Below are positions 1 through 5,631 of a stretch of DNA of 5,811 bases, piece after piece; within the stretch, counting starts at the first letter, position 1, and each line of letters starts with the position of its first letter. The position numbers and the translations under genes are program-made. The stretch spans positions 1 to 5,811 of the forward strand of contig JAQGMD010000288.1 of the NCBI GenBank assembly GCA_028292565.1, read 5' to 3'. Below the pieces are notes generated by a model. It did not search any database, was not told where the DNA came from, and saw only the letters and a list, made by a program, of their open reading frames with translations. This DNA is from Burkholderia sp. Lineage in GTDB: Bacteria; Pseudomonadota; Gammaproteobacteria; Burkholderiales; Burkholderiaceae.

Positions 1-342
1 AATCAGGACTGGTCGCTCAAGAGGCAACCTGCCGCCACGCAGGGTCACGAACTCGCGGGCCAGACCTTCGCATGGTTTTCAAAGCTTCCGAAGGAAAAAA
101 GGCCGAAGGAGCTGGCGCGTCGGTTTCCGCATGTTGCGAACAGGCTGGCCGGTCTATGGAGCCATTCGCTTCAGTGCGAATTGTATTTCGATGATCTCGT
201 CATGGATTTGCGGGGAGGACGCCGGGGATTCCCTCCCGAAGTGTCTGCCGAGATTACGGCACTCAGGGAATACTTTCTCACGGTCGTCGCGCCAGTCCGC
301 TACGACGTATGGGGCGAACGCATCGGGCTCACGCCTGATTGA
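1..342 (+). CDS. Unidentified protein, 3' fragment (start outside window)
   Basis: Frame 1 is open from the first base to a TGA at 340-342 and gives 113 residues with no start in the window, so this is the C-terminal part of a longer protein. It is soluble-looking and rich in Arg, Leu and aromatic residues, with no membrane segment. Its most conserved-looking stretches are RFPHVANRLAGLW (fragment residues 42-54) followed by YFDDLVMDLRGGRRGFPPEV (62-81), and a tail ending in YDVWGERIGLTPD. The pattern of a helical FPHVANRL block, a DD/RGGR-GFP block and a leucine-rich helix looks like a genuine conserved domain rather than a chance frame, and codon use resembles the neighbours. I do not recognise the family and assign no function. 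It converges on the ankyrin gene, with only 22 nt between the two stop codons. Confidence is high that it is coding and nil for its role. Confidence 0.72.
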   Translation, partial: NQDWSLKRQPAATQGHELAGQTFAWFSKLPKEKRPKELARRFPHVANRLAGLWSHSLQCELYFDDLVMDLRGGRRGFPPEVSAEITALREYFLTVVAPVRYDVWGERIGLTPD

Positions 343-364
343 AGCATCGCCCCTGCTTCGGGAC

Positions 365-1072
365 CTACGGCTTGCCGGCTTTCTTCAGGCGATGTGTCAG
401 GCCTTCGGCTATGTCTTTGTGATTGTTCTTGTTGGCGAAGTCGATTGCGGTCATCCCGTGCTCGTTCTTCAGACTCGCATCCGCGCCTGACTCAAGCAAC
501 GTCTTGACCGCAAGGATATGTCCTCCGCGGGCTGCCATCATGATGGGCGTGGTCTTGTTGGGCGACTCCGCATCCGGGTACGCGGATTTGTCCAGCAACA
601 GGCGAAGTATATCGAGATTGCCGCTGGCTGCAGCGTAATGCAGCGGTGTCCAGCCAGGTCGGTTGACCTCGGCGCCTTTCCCCAGCAGCGCTTCGACCGC
701 GGACTTGTTCCCCTTGTACGCCGCGATCATCAGCGCGTTGTCGCCGTTACGCGACTTCAACTCGATATTGGTATTGCGCGCTTCAAGCAATGTCGTAAAG
801 ACCTTCTGCGATCCCTCGCGCAACGAGAGTATCAAACCACTGTCGCCGCGTTCCGGCTCGACCAGGTTGGGGTCAATTCCCTGCGCAAGCAATGATTTGA
901 CTTCCGCTACGTCGTCCAATTTGACGGCGCGGATAAAGTCGTCATACGCGCCGGCGAACGACAGCGACGGCGCAAAAGCTGCAAGCGCAAACGCCGACAC
1001 GATCGTCAGGCAACGGCGGCGGGATGCGGCCGCCTTCAACTTTTCTTCCGGATGCTTTTGAGTCTTTTCCAT
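365..1072 (-). CDS. Exported ankyrin-repeat protein
   Basis: This is a 235-residue protein when started at ATG 1072. The N-terminus has a long basic n-region containing SRRRCL (17-22), a hydrophobic stretch (about 22-40) and a likely cleavage site after SLSFA (about residue 40), so it should act in the periplasm. The rest is about six ankyrin repeats: a degenerate first one (about 42-70), then about 76-105, 109-138, 140-170 (canonical GWTPLHYAAASGNLDILRLL), 173-202 (TTPIMMAARGGHILAVKTLL) and a C-terminal cap from 206. Ankyrin repeats bind partner proteins, and no catalytic domain is present. ATG 1072 is preferred over the GTG codons at 1081 and 1075 because GGTGAT (1082-1077), which can pair with the 16S 3' end, lies 4 nt upstream. 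That site overlaps the tatD stop, so translation is probably coupled. It is the last gene of the operon. The partner is unknown. Confidence 0.88.
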   Translation of the reverse strand: MEKTQKHPEEKLKAAASRRRCLTIVSAFALAAFAPSLSFAGAYDDFIRAVKLDDVAEVKSLLAQGIDPNLVEPERGDSGLILSLREGSQKVFTTLLEARNTNIELKSRNGDNALMIAAYKGNKSAVEALLGKGAEVNRPGWTPLHYAAASGNLDILRLLLDKSAYPDAESPNKTTPIMMAARGGHILAVKTLLESGADASLKNEHGMTAIDFANKNNHKDIAEGLTHRLKKAGKP

Positions 1073-1077
1073 CACAA

Positions 1078-1866
1078 TCACCGCGTTATCTTGAACAGGT
1101 TGAAAAAATTGTCCGTGGTCTGCTGCGCGACGCGCTCCAAAGGAAGGCCTTTCAGCGTCGCCAGATACTCACCGACATGCCGCACAAAACCGGGCTCATT
1201 CGTTTTTCCGCGGAAGGGGACGGGGGCAAGGTAAGGCGAATCGGTTTCGATCAGGGTGCGCTCGAGCGGGACGGCGCGGGCAACCGCTTGCAAGTCCTTG
1301 GCGCTCTTGAAGGTGACGATGCCGGAGAACGAAATGTAGAAGCCCATTTCGATCGCGGCTTCCGCCACTTCCAAGGATTCGGTAAAACAGTGCATCACCC
1401 CTCCGGCGCCGCCGGCGTTGGTTCCCGCGCCCTCTTCGCGCATGATGCGGATCGTGTCTTCCGATGCCGCCCGCGTATGTATGATCAGCGGCTTGCCGGT
1501 GGCTCGCGATGCGCGAATGTGGGTGCGGAAGCGTTCGCGCTGCCATTCCAGGTCGCCTTGCAGCCGGTAATAGTCCAATCCGGTTTCCCCGATCGCGACG
1601 ATCTTGGAATGCGCAGAAAGACGAACCAGCTCTTCAACACTCGGCTCGGTCGTCTCCTCATAATCCGGATGAACGCCTACCGAGGCATATACATGAGGGT
1701 AGTTCTCCGCGAGCTCGCGGATTTGCGGGAAATCAGGCAGATCGACCGAAACGCAGAGCGCGTGCGTCACCTGATTTTCAGCCATCTTGCTGAAAATTTC
1801 GGGAAGTCGCGCAGCCAGTTCGGGAAAATTGATGTGGCAATGGGAATCGATAAACATGGCATGCAT
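1078..1866 (-). CDS. tatD: TatD/YcfH-family metal-dependent hydrolase
   Basis: This is a 262-residue TIM-barrel amidohydrolase-like protein, full length for the family. The metal ligands are all visible: the HxH pair H9/H11 in DSHCH, E94 in GETGLDYY, H130 in LIIHTR, H159 in VMHCFTES and D209 in ETDSPYL. E. coli members of this family have metal-dependent DNase activity, and the historical link to Tat protein export does not mean this protein is a translocase part. The family is cytoplasmic. Two starts are possible: ATG 1866 (MHAMFIDSHCH) and ATG 1857 (MFIDSHCH). The second matches the usual family N-terminus better, and neither has a strong Shine-Dalgarno. It lies 25 nt after the GNAT gene and overlaps the ribosome-binding region of the ankyrin gene. 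The subfamily looks like YcfH (downstream of holB/pilZ as in Pseudomonas), so the symbol is a family-level label. Confidence 0.95.
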   Translation of the reverse strand: MHAMFIDSHCHINFPELAARLPEIFSKMAENQVTHALCVSVDLPDFPQIRELAENYPHVYASVGVHPDYEETTEPSVEELVRLSAHSKIVAIGETGLDYYRLQGDLEWQRERFRTHIRASRATGKPLIIHTRAASEDTIRIMREEGAGTNAGGAGGVMHCFTESLEVAEAAIEMGFYISFSGIVTFKSAKDLQAVARAVPLERTLIETDSPYLAPVPFRGKTNEPGFVRHVGEYLATLKGLPLERVAQQTTDNFFNLFKITR

Positions 1867-1891
1867 TTTACGCCGACCACGTCTTTACGTC

Positions 1892-2389
1892 TTATGCGAC
1901 GCGCTTTCCCAGGATGACCAGATTGCGTTCGATGCCATCGAGCGTTGCCACGCGTGGCATGTCGGCCCACCGTTCAAAGCCGTAGGCTTCGAATAATTTC
2001 AGGCTCGGAAGGTTGTGTCCGAATATGAAGCCGAGCAATGTGTGCACGCCGATGCGCGGAGCGAAATCGATGGCTTGCTGCAAAAAGTAGCGCCCTAGTC
2101 CTTTGCCGCGTGCATGCTCGTGGATGTAGATCGATAGCTCGGCTGTTCCCGAGTATGCGGGACGCCCATAAAAATTCGAGTACGACAGCCATCCGATGAC
2201 TTGTCCGCCTTGTTCCGCAACCCATAGCGGCCGCTTATCGGGCGTGTGTTCGGAAAACCACGCGCGGCGCGATTCGACGCTTACCGGCTCGGTGTCTGCC
2301 GTGACCTGGCGTGAGGGAATGGTGCTGTTGTAAATGGCGACGATTGCAGGAAGATCATCGGAAGTCGCGAGGCGATGGGAATACGGCAT
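1892..2389 (-). CDS. GNAT N-acetyltransferase, phosphinothricin/MddA-like
   Basis: This 165-residue protein is the length of a single GNAT domain. The start MPYSHRLATSDDLPAIVAIYN is a typical first strand and helix, PLWVAEQGGQVIGWLSYSNF (54-73) is the strand 2-3 region, and the acetyl-CoA pyrophosphate loop is HARGKGLGRYF (92-102, with R94-G95-K96-G97-L98-G99). NLPSLKLFEAYGFE (126-139) is the usual C-terminal motif. The IYNSTIP and SYSNFYGRPAY segments resemble the phosphinothricin / methionine sulfone acetyltransferase branch (Pat, MddA, YncA), which acetylates the amino group of glutamate- or methionine-like compounds. The true substrate cannot be read from sequence. It sits 20 nt after pilZ and 25 nt before tatD, interrupting a pair of genes that are adjacent in Pseudomonas. 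Its ribosome-binding site is weak, so coupling to pilZ is likely. Confidence 0.92.
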   Translation of the reverse strand: MPYSHRLATSDDLPAIVAIYNSTIPSRQVTADTEPVSVESRRAWFSEHTPDKRPLWVAEQGGQVIGWLSYSNFYGRPAYSGTAELSIYIHEHARGKGLGRYFLQQAIDFAPRIGVHTLLGFIFGHNLPSLKLFEAYGFERWADMPRVATLDGIERNLVILGKRVA

Positions 2390-2409
2390 GCCAAAAATGC
2401 AAGAACTGG

Positions 2410-2796
2410 TCAGAGCGTATGGGTCGCCCGGGTAGAACGCAAAGCGGCTCCCAGCAACTCTTCAATCCGCAGCTTGACCCGCTGCCCGCTCTCGTCCGCC
2501 GAAAAGTGCACGCCTATCCCCTGAGCCTTGTTGTTGTTCGCTCCGGCCGGGGTCACCCAGGAAATCTTGCCCGCGATCGGGTATTTGGTCGGGTCATCAA
2601 TGAGGGTCAGGATCAGGTAGATCTCGTCACCGACCTTGTACGGCTTGTTGGTCGGGACAAAAATCCCGCCATTCGCCAGGAACGGCATGTAAGCGGCATA
2701 TAGCGCCGCTTTTTCCTTGATGGGCAAAGACAATACGGAAGGACGCGCAACTACTCCTGCGCCTGCTGCGATGGGGCTTCCAGGGGTTTCGGCCAT
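2410..2796 (-). CDS. pilZ: Type IV pilus assembly protein PilZ
   Basis: This 128-residue single PilZ domain is close to the roughly 118 residues of Pseudomonas PilZ. Recognisable PilZ-orthologue features are LSLPIKEKAALYAAYMPFL (22-40), NGGIFVPTNK (42-51), GDEIYLILTL (56-65), GKISWVTPAG (76-85), GIGVHF (93-98) and the C-terminal ALRSTRATHTL. It lacks the RxxxR switch of c-di-GMP-binding PilZ domains, and the usual D/NxSxxG is replaced by NGGIFVPT. That is typical of the founding PilZ group, which works through protein contacts (the pilus ATPase PilB and FimX-type proteins in Xanthomonas) rather than by binding c-di-GMP. It acts in the cytoplasm at the pilus base. The start is supported by AAGGGA 5 nt upstream. 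It follows holB by 29 nt, the conserved order in proteobacteria. Confidence 0.96.
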   Translation of the reverse strand: MAETPGSPIAAGAGVVARPSVLSLPIKEKAALYAAYMPFLANGGIFVPTNKPYKVGDEIYLILTLIDDPTKYPIAGKISWVTPAGANNNKAQGIGVHFSADESGQRVKLRIEELLGAALRSTRATHTL

Positions 2797-2801
2797 GACT
2801 G

Positions 2802-2807
2802 TCCCTT
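2802..2807 (-). promoter_or_regulatory. Shine-Dalgarno of pilZ
   Basis: On the minus strand AAGGGA lies 5 nt before the pilZ ATG (2796-2794). It is the clearest ribosome-binding site in the operon. The other genes have weak or no recognisable sites, which may mean pilZ is translated more independently of its upstream neighbour. Confidence 0.65.
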
Positions 2808-2825
2808 AGATCCTGTTGTAATGAG

Positions 2826-3875
2826 TCATGAGGAAAAAACGGTCGAGTAGTCCAGTAGCATGTCTTCAATAAATAGCCTGGCCGACAACGGATGTTCCGC
2901 AATTGCCCGCCGTTCGCCCACGGCCTTCATCGCCGCCAGCAATCCGCTGACCTCGGCCCGGCCGGCCAATGCGGCCAATTCCTTCTGATACCGCGGATAA
3001 TACCGGATTCTGCCCGAAAGTTTCAGGGAAAACACGTCATATAGCCACCGTTGTAGCCAGGCGACCAATTCGGACACCGGGGTTTTCTGCAACCGCTCGG
3101 CGGTTTTCAGCGCGCCGTCCACGCTGGGCGCGGCTAGCTGACGCAGGAAGTCATCCATCGTGTCGCGTGCATCGGTCTGCGCCAGCGCATGCGCAGCCAG
3201 TGGCGCACCGCCCTGCTCTGCCAGCCAGACATCCGCATCCTTCACGTCCTGCTGCTTGAGCCAGGCCAATGCTTCATCCTGTAACGGCATCGCCAGCCCA
3301 AACTTTCGGCAGCGCGACAGGATGGTCGGCAGCAAGCGGTCGAGGCTGTTGGAAACCAGCAAAAACACGGTGTTCGGTGGCGGTTCTTCGAGAGTCTTCA
3401 GCAAGGCATTGGCTGCCGCTGTGTTCAGCGCTTCCGCCGGATACAGAGTCACTATGCGCATGCCCTGGCGGTGGGTGGAGATATTCATGAAGTCCGCCAG
3501 CGCCCGGATCTGGTCGATCTTGATCTCCTTGGATGGCGCTTTGGTCGCCTTGGCGGTTTTCTTTCCGTCGCCGCCGTCAGCGCCTTCTTCACCCTCGCCT
3601 GCACCGTCTTCCTCCAGGATCTCGGGACGCACACGGCGGTAATCAGGATGACCGTATTGCGAAAACCAGCCGCATGAATCGCACTTGCCGCACGCATGTC
3701 CGTCCGCTGTTTGCGCCTGGCATAACAGGGACTGCGCGAGGTGTTCGGCGAACGCGGTCTTTCCGATTCCCTCGGGACCATGGAACAGGATTGCATGAGG
3801 CATACGCGCACGCAATTGCGTAACCTGCTGCCATGCAGCGTTCTGCCAGGGATAAAGGGGATTACTTGTGCTCAT
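2826..3875 (-). CDS. holB: DNA polymerase III delta' subunit (clamp loader)
   Basis: This 349-residue AAA+ protein is the delta' subunit of the gamma/tau complex that loads the beta sliding clamp. The P-loop GPEGIGKT (33-40) is intact. The zinc module uses C52, C62, C65 and C68. The sensor region YPAEALNTAAANALLKTLEEPP (145-166) is diagnostic of delta'/gamma clamp-loader subunits but has no Walker B Asp-Glu pair. LPTILSRCRKF (182-192) contains the SRC motif whose Arg acts in trans on the neighbouring ATPase site. The C-terminal helical collar (about 200-349) is family-like. Residues 86-117 form an acidic then lysine-rich low-complexity insert between the zinc module and KIDQIR, which lengthens it over E. 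coli HolB (334). The start ATG lies 13 nt after the tmk stop, with only a weak ribosome site, so coupling is likely. Confidence 0.96.
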   Translation of the reverse strand: MSTSNPLYPWQNAAWQQVTQLRARMPHAILFHGPEGIGKTAFAEHLAQSLLCQAQTADGHACGKCDSCGWFSQYGHPDYRRVRPEILEEDGAGEGEEGADGGDGKKTAKATKAPSKEIKIDQIRALADFMNISTHRQGMRIVTLYPAEALNTAAANALLKTLEEPPPNTVFLLVSNSLDRLLPTILSRCRKFGLAMPLQDEALAWLKQQDVKDADVWLAEQGGAPLAAHALAQTDARDTMDDFLRQLAAPSVDGALKTAERLQKTPVSELVAWLQRWLYDVFSLKLSGRIRYYPRYQKELAALAGRAEVSGLLAAMKAVGERRAIAEHPLSARLFIEDMLLDYSTVFSS

Positions 3876-3888
3876 TCGTGTGCCCAGG

Positions 3889-4503
3889 TTAATCGCAGAT
3901 GGTTTCCGTTATGCGGACCAGCTGTTTCTGCACATCGCCTATCGGCTGCGTCGAATCGACCACCCGGAAACGCGCGGGGAACTCCGCAGCGCGGCGCAAA
4001 TACTCAGCGCGCGTCGAGGCAAAGAAATCAGCTTTTTCCTGTTCGAATTTGTCGAGTTCGCGGCTTGCATCCAGCCTGGCCCTGGCCACTTCAAGCGGGA
4101 CGTCGAACAGGAAAGTCAGGTCCGGTTGCAAATGCGGATGCACCCACTGCTCCAACGTAGCCAGTTTTTGCAGGTCCAGCTTTCGGCCACCACCCTGGTA
4201 AGCAAAAGTTGCATCGGTGAAGCGGTCGGAGATCACCCATTCGCCGCGCGCCAACGCCGGTTCGATGACCTGCGCGAGATGTTCACGGCGCGCTGCGAAC
4301 ATCAGCAGCGCCTCGGTCTCGAGGTGCATCTTTTCATGCAACAGGAGTTCGCGCAGTCTTTCTCCCAACAGGGTACCGCCGGGCTCGCGCGTTACGACGA
4401 CCGTTTTCCCCTGGGCCGCAAGCAAATCGGCCACATGCGCGAGATGTGTCGATTTGCCGGCGCCGTCTATACCTTCGAAGGTGATGAATTTGCCACGGAC
4501 CAT
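3889..4503 (-). CDS. tmk: Thymidylate kinase
   Basis: This 204-residue enzyme phosphorylates dTMP to dTDP with ATP, the step that both de novo and salvage dTTP synthesis must pass through. It has the P-loop [12 protein letters not shown] (9-20), the substrate motif TREPGGT (38-44), [16 protein letters not shown] (93-108, DR-F/Y plus LID arginine) and the C-terminal helix with [12 protein letters not shown] (150-161). E. coli Tmk has 213 residues. ATG 4503 is chosen because it starts right at the conserved [10 protein letters not shown] strand and leaves 28 nt after the mltG stop. The same frame stays open upstream to an ATG at 4614, but that would add 37 non-family residues overlapping the end of mltG. 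The leader lacks a Shine-Dalgarno and instead contains a run of seven A on the transcript. Placement before holB groups dTTP supply with replication. Confidence 0.97.
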   Translation of the reverse strand: MVRGKFITFEGIDGAGKSTHLAHVADLLAAQGKTVVVTREPGGTLLGERLRELLLHEKMHLETEALLMFAARREHLAQVIEPALARGEWVISDRFTDATFAYQGGGRKLDLQKLATLEQWVHPHLQPDLTFLFDVPLEVARARLDASRELDKFEQEKADFFASTRAEYLRRAAEFPARFRVVDSTQPIGDVQKQLVRITETICD

Positions 4504-4531
4504 AAACTGTTTTTTTGTAATGATGTTGAGC

Positions 4532-5521
4532 TTATCGCTGGTATTTATTGACTGCCCGGTTGTGGTCCGCCAGGTTATTTGAAAATTCGCTGGTGCCATT
4601 TCCACGCGAAACAAAATACAAGGCTCCGGTTTTGGCCGGGTTCAATGCGGCGGCGAGCGCTTCAACCCCGGGCAGGGCAATCGGCGTCGGAGGTAACCCG
4701 GCGCGCTTGTAGGTATTGTAAGGGGTATCCGTTTCAAGGTCGCGCTTGCGGATATTGCCATCGAACTTCTCGCCAATACCATAAATCACCGTCGGATCGG
4801 TTTGCAGCATCATGCCGAGCTTCAGCCGGTTGACGAAGACCCCGGCGATCATGTTGCGCTCGGATTTCTGTCCTGTCTCTTTTTCGACGATCGATGCCAT
4901 GACCAGTGCCTCATAAGCGTTCCTGTAGGGCAGCGACGGATCGCGTTTGGCCCATTCTTCGTTGAGGCGTTTTAGCATCAGCGCATGGGCTTGCTTATAA
5001 ACTTGCAAATCGCTCGATCCCTTGGCAAAGAGATATGTATCCGGAAAGAACAAGCCTTCCGGATGTTTAAACCCGGGCGAGATTTTCGCGAGCAGCTCCT
5101 TGTCCGAGAGCTGCGCGGTGTCATGCTTAAGCGCCGGGTGGTCCGCGATCGCCTGGCGCATTTGCCTGAACGTCCATCCTTCAATGATGGCAAGGCCCTC
5201 TTGCGCAAATTCGCCGCGGACCAGCTGGTCGATCAGTCCGAGCGGCGTGGTGCCCGGCTTCAGCTCATAGCTGCCGGCTTTCAGCCTGGCGCTTTTTCCG
5301 GTAAGCCGTGCCAGCAGTCCGAGCAGCTCCGAATGCACCGGTACGCCGGCGCTTTCAATCTGTTCGGTGCTGCTTTTCACGCTACTGCCGGATTTGATCG
5401 TAAACTCGATCGGCGGTTGGCCCGCATCGATGATAGGCTGGTGCGCCCAAAGCGCGATTCCGCCGGCGACTGCCAGCGAAAGAATAATGATAATGACAAG
5501 AAATTTTTTAAACAAAGCCAT
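4532..5521 (-). CDS. mltG: Endolytic murein transglycosylase MltG
   Basis: This 329-residue inner-membrane enzyme (YceG family) cuts glycan strands within nascent peptidoglycan and sets strand length. It has a short cytoplasmic MALFKK, one transmembrane segment (7-25, [19 protein letters not shown]), then a periplasmic LysM-like region with [16 protein letters not shown] (40-55) and [14 protein letters not shown] (80-93). The catalytic domain includes [12 protein letters not shown] (114-125), [13 protein letters not shown] (153-165), [12 protein letters not shown] (205-216, with the catalytic Glu in IVEKET, expected E213) and [12 protein letters not shown] (239-250). The conserved [15 protein letters not shown] (267-281) and [13 protein letters not shown] (302-314) complete the family signature. 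Length and termini are normal. It is the first gene of the minus-strand operon, and pabC, which precedes mltG in many gammaproteobacteria, is absent here. Confidence 0.97.
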   Translation of the reverse strand: MALFKKFLVIIIILSLAVAGGIALWAHQPIIDAGQPPIEFTIKSGSSVKSSTEQIESAGVPVHSELLGLLARLTGKSARLKAGSYELKPGTTPLGLIDQLVRGEFAQEGLAIIEGWTFRQMRQAIADHPALKHDTAQLSDKELLAKISPGFKHPEGLFFPDTYLFAKGSSDLQVYKQAHALMLKRLNEEWAKRDPSLPYRNAYEALVMASIVEKETGQKSERNMIAGVFVNRLKLGMMLQTDPTVIYGIGEKFDGNIRKRDLETDTPYNTYKRAGLPPTPIALPGVEALAAALNPAKTGALYFVSRGNGTSEFSNNLADHNRAVNKYQR

Positions 5522-5548
5522 GCCCGCAGAAAAGACGAAGTGCCGATC

Positions 5549-5577
5549 CGGACGTTTTTTTACGACGTCACTATAAT
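5549..5577 (+). promoter_or_regulatory. Predicted sigma-70 promoter of ygfZ
   Basis: A perfect TATAAT lies at 5572-5577 with CGGACG (3 of 6 matches to TTGACA, the central GAC) at 5549-5554, spacer 17. The predicted transcription start is about 5584, which leaves about 48 nt of leader before the preferred ygfZ ATG at 5632. The -35 is weak, so confidence is moderate. Confidence 0.5.
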
Positions 5578-5589
5578 CGAGTCGTGATG

Positions 5590-5617
5590 ATAATGGCTAA
5601 ATCCGTAAATCTTTCAA
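5590..5617 (-). promoter_or_regulatory. Predicted sigma-70 promoter of the mltG operon
   Basis: On the minus strand TTGAAA (5617-5612, 5 of 6 matches) is followed after 16 nt by CATTAT (5595-5590, 4 of 6). The start would be near 5583, giving mltG a leader of about 60 nt with an A7 run at 5561-5555. It lies head to head with the ygfZ promoter, with near-coincident start points. This is an inference from box matching only. Confidence 0.38.
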
Positions 5618-5631
5618 ATAAGACCGACTTT

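Noticed and set aside
341..359. Dyad GAAGC / GCTTC between the convergent stop codons as a terminator
   Set aside because: The arms are only 5 bp with a 9-nt loop, and no T-run follows on either strand. It is too weak to call.
368..385. CGG-cttg-CCG hairpin followed by a T-rich stretch as terminator of the left-edge gene
   Set aside because: The stem is 3-4 bp and lies inside the ankyrin coding end. It is not convincing.
1024..1917. Long plus-strand open frame (297 codons) opposite tatD
   Set aside because: It is an antisense shadow of tatD in GC-rich codon phase. The product has no recognisable domain and the minus strand has all catalytic residues.
3868..4551. Plus-strand open frame (227 codons) opposite tmk
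   Set aside because: It is antisense to the whole tmk gene, has no family resemblance, and tmk is certain.
4504..4614. 37-residue N-terminal extension of thymidylate kinase from ATG 4614
   Set aside because: It overlaps the 3' end of mltG, resembles no Tmk N-terminus, and the conserved protein begins at ATG 4503.
4985..5587. Plus-strand open frame (200 codons) opposite mltG
   Set aside because: It is a shadow of mltG. It spans the intergenic region and has no plausible domain.
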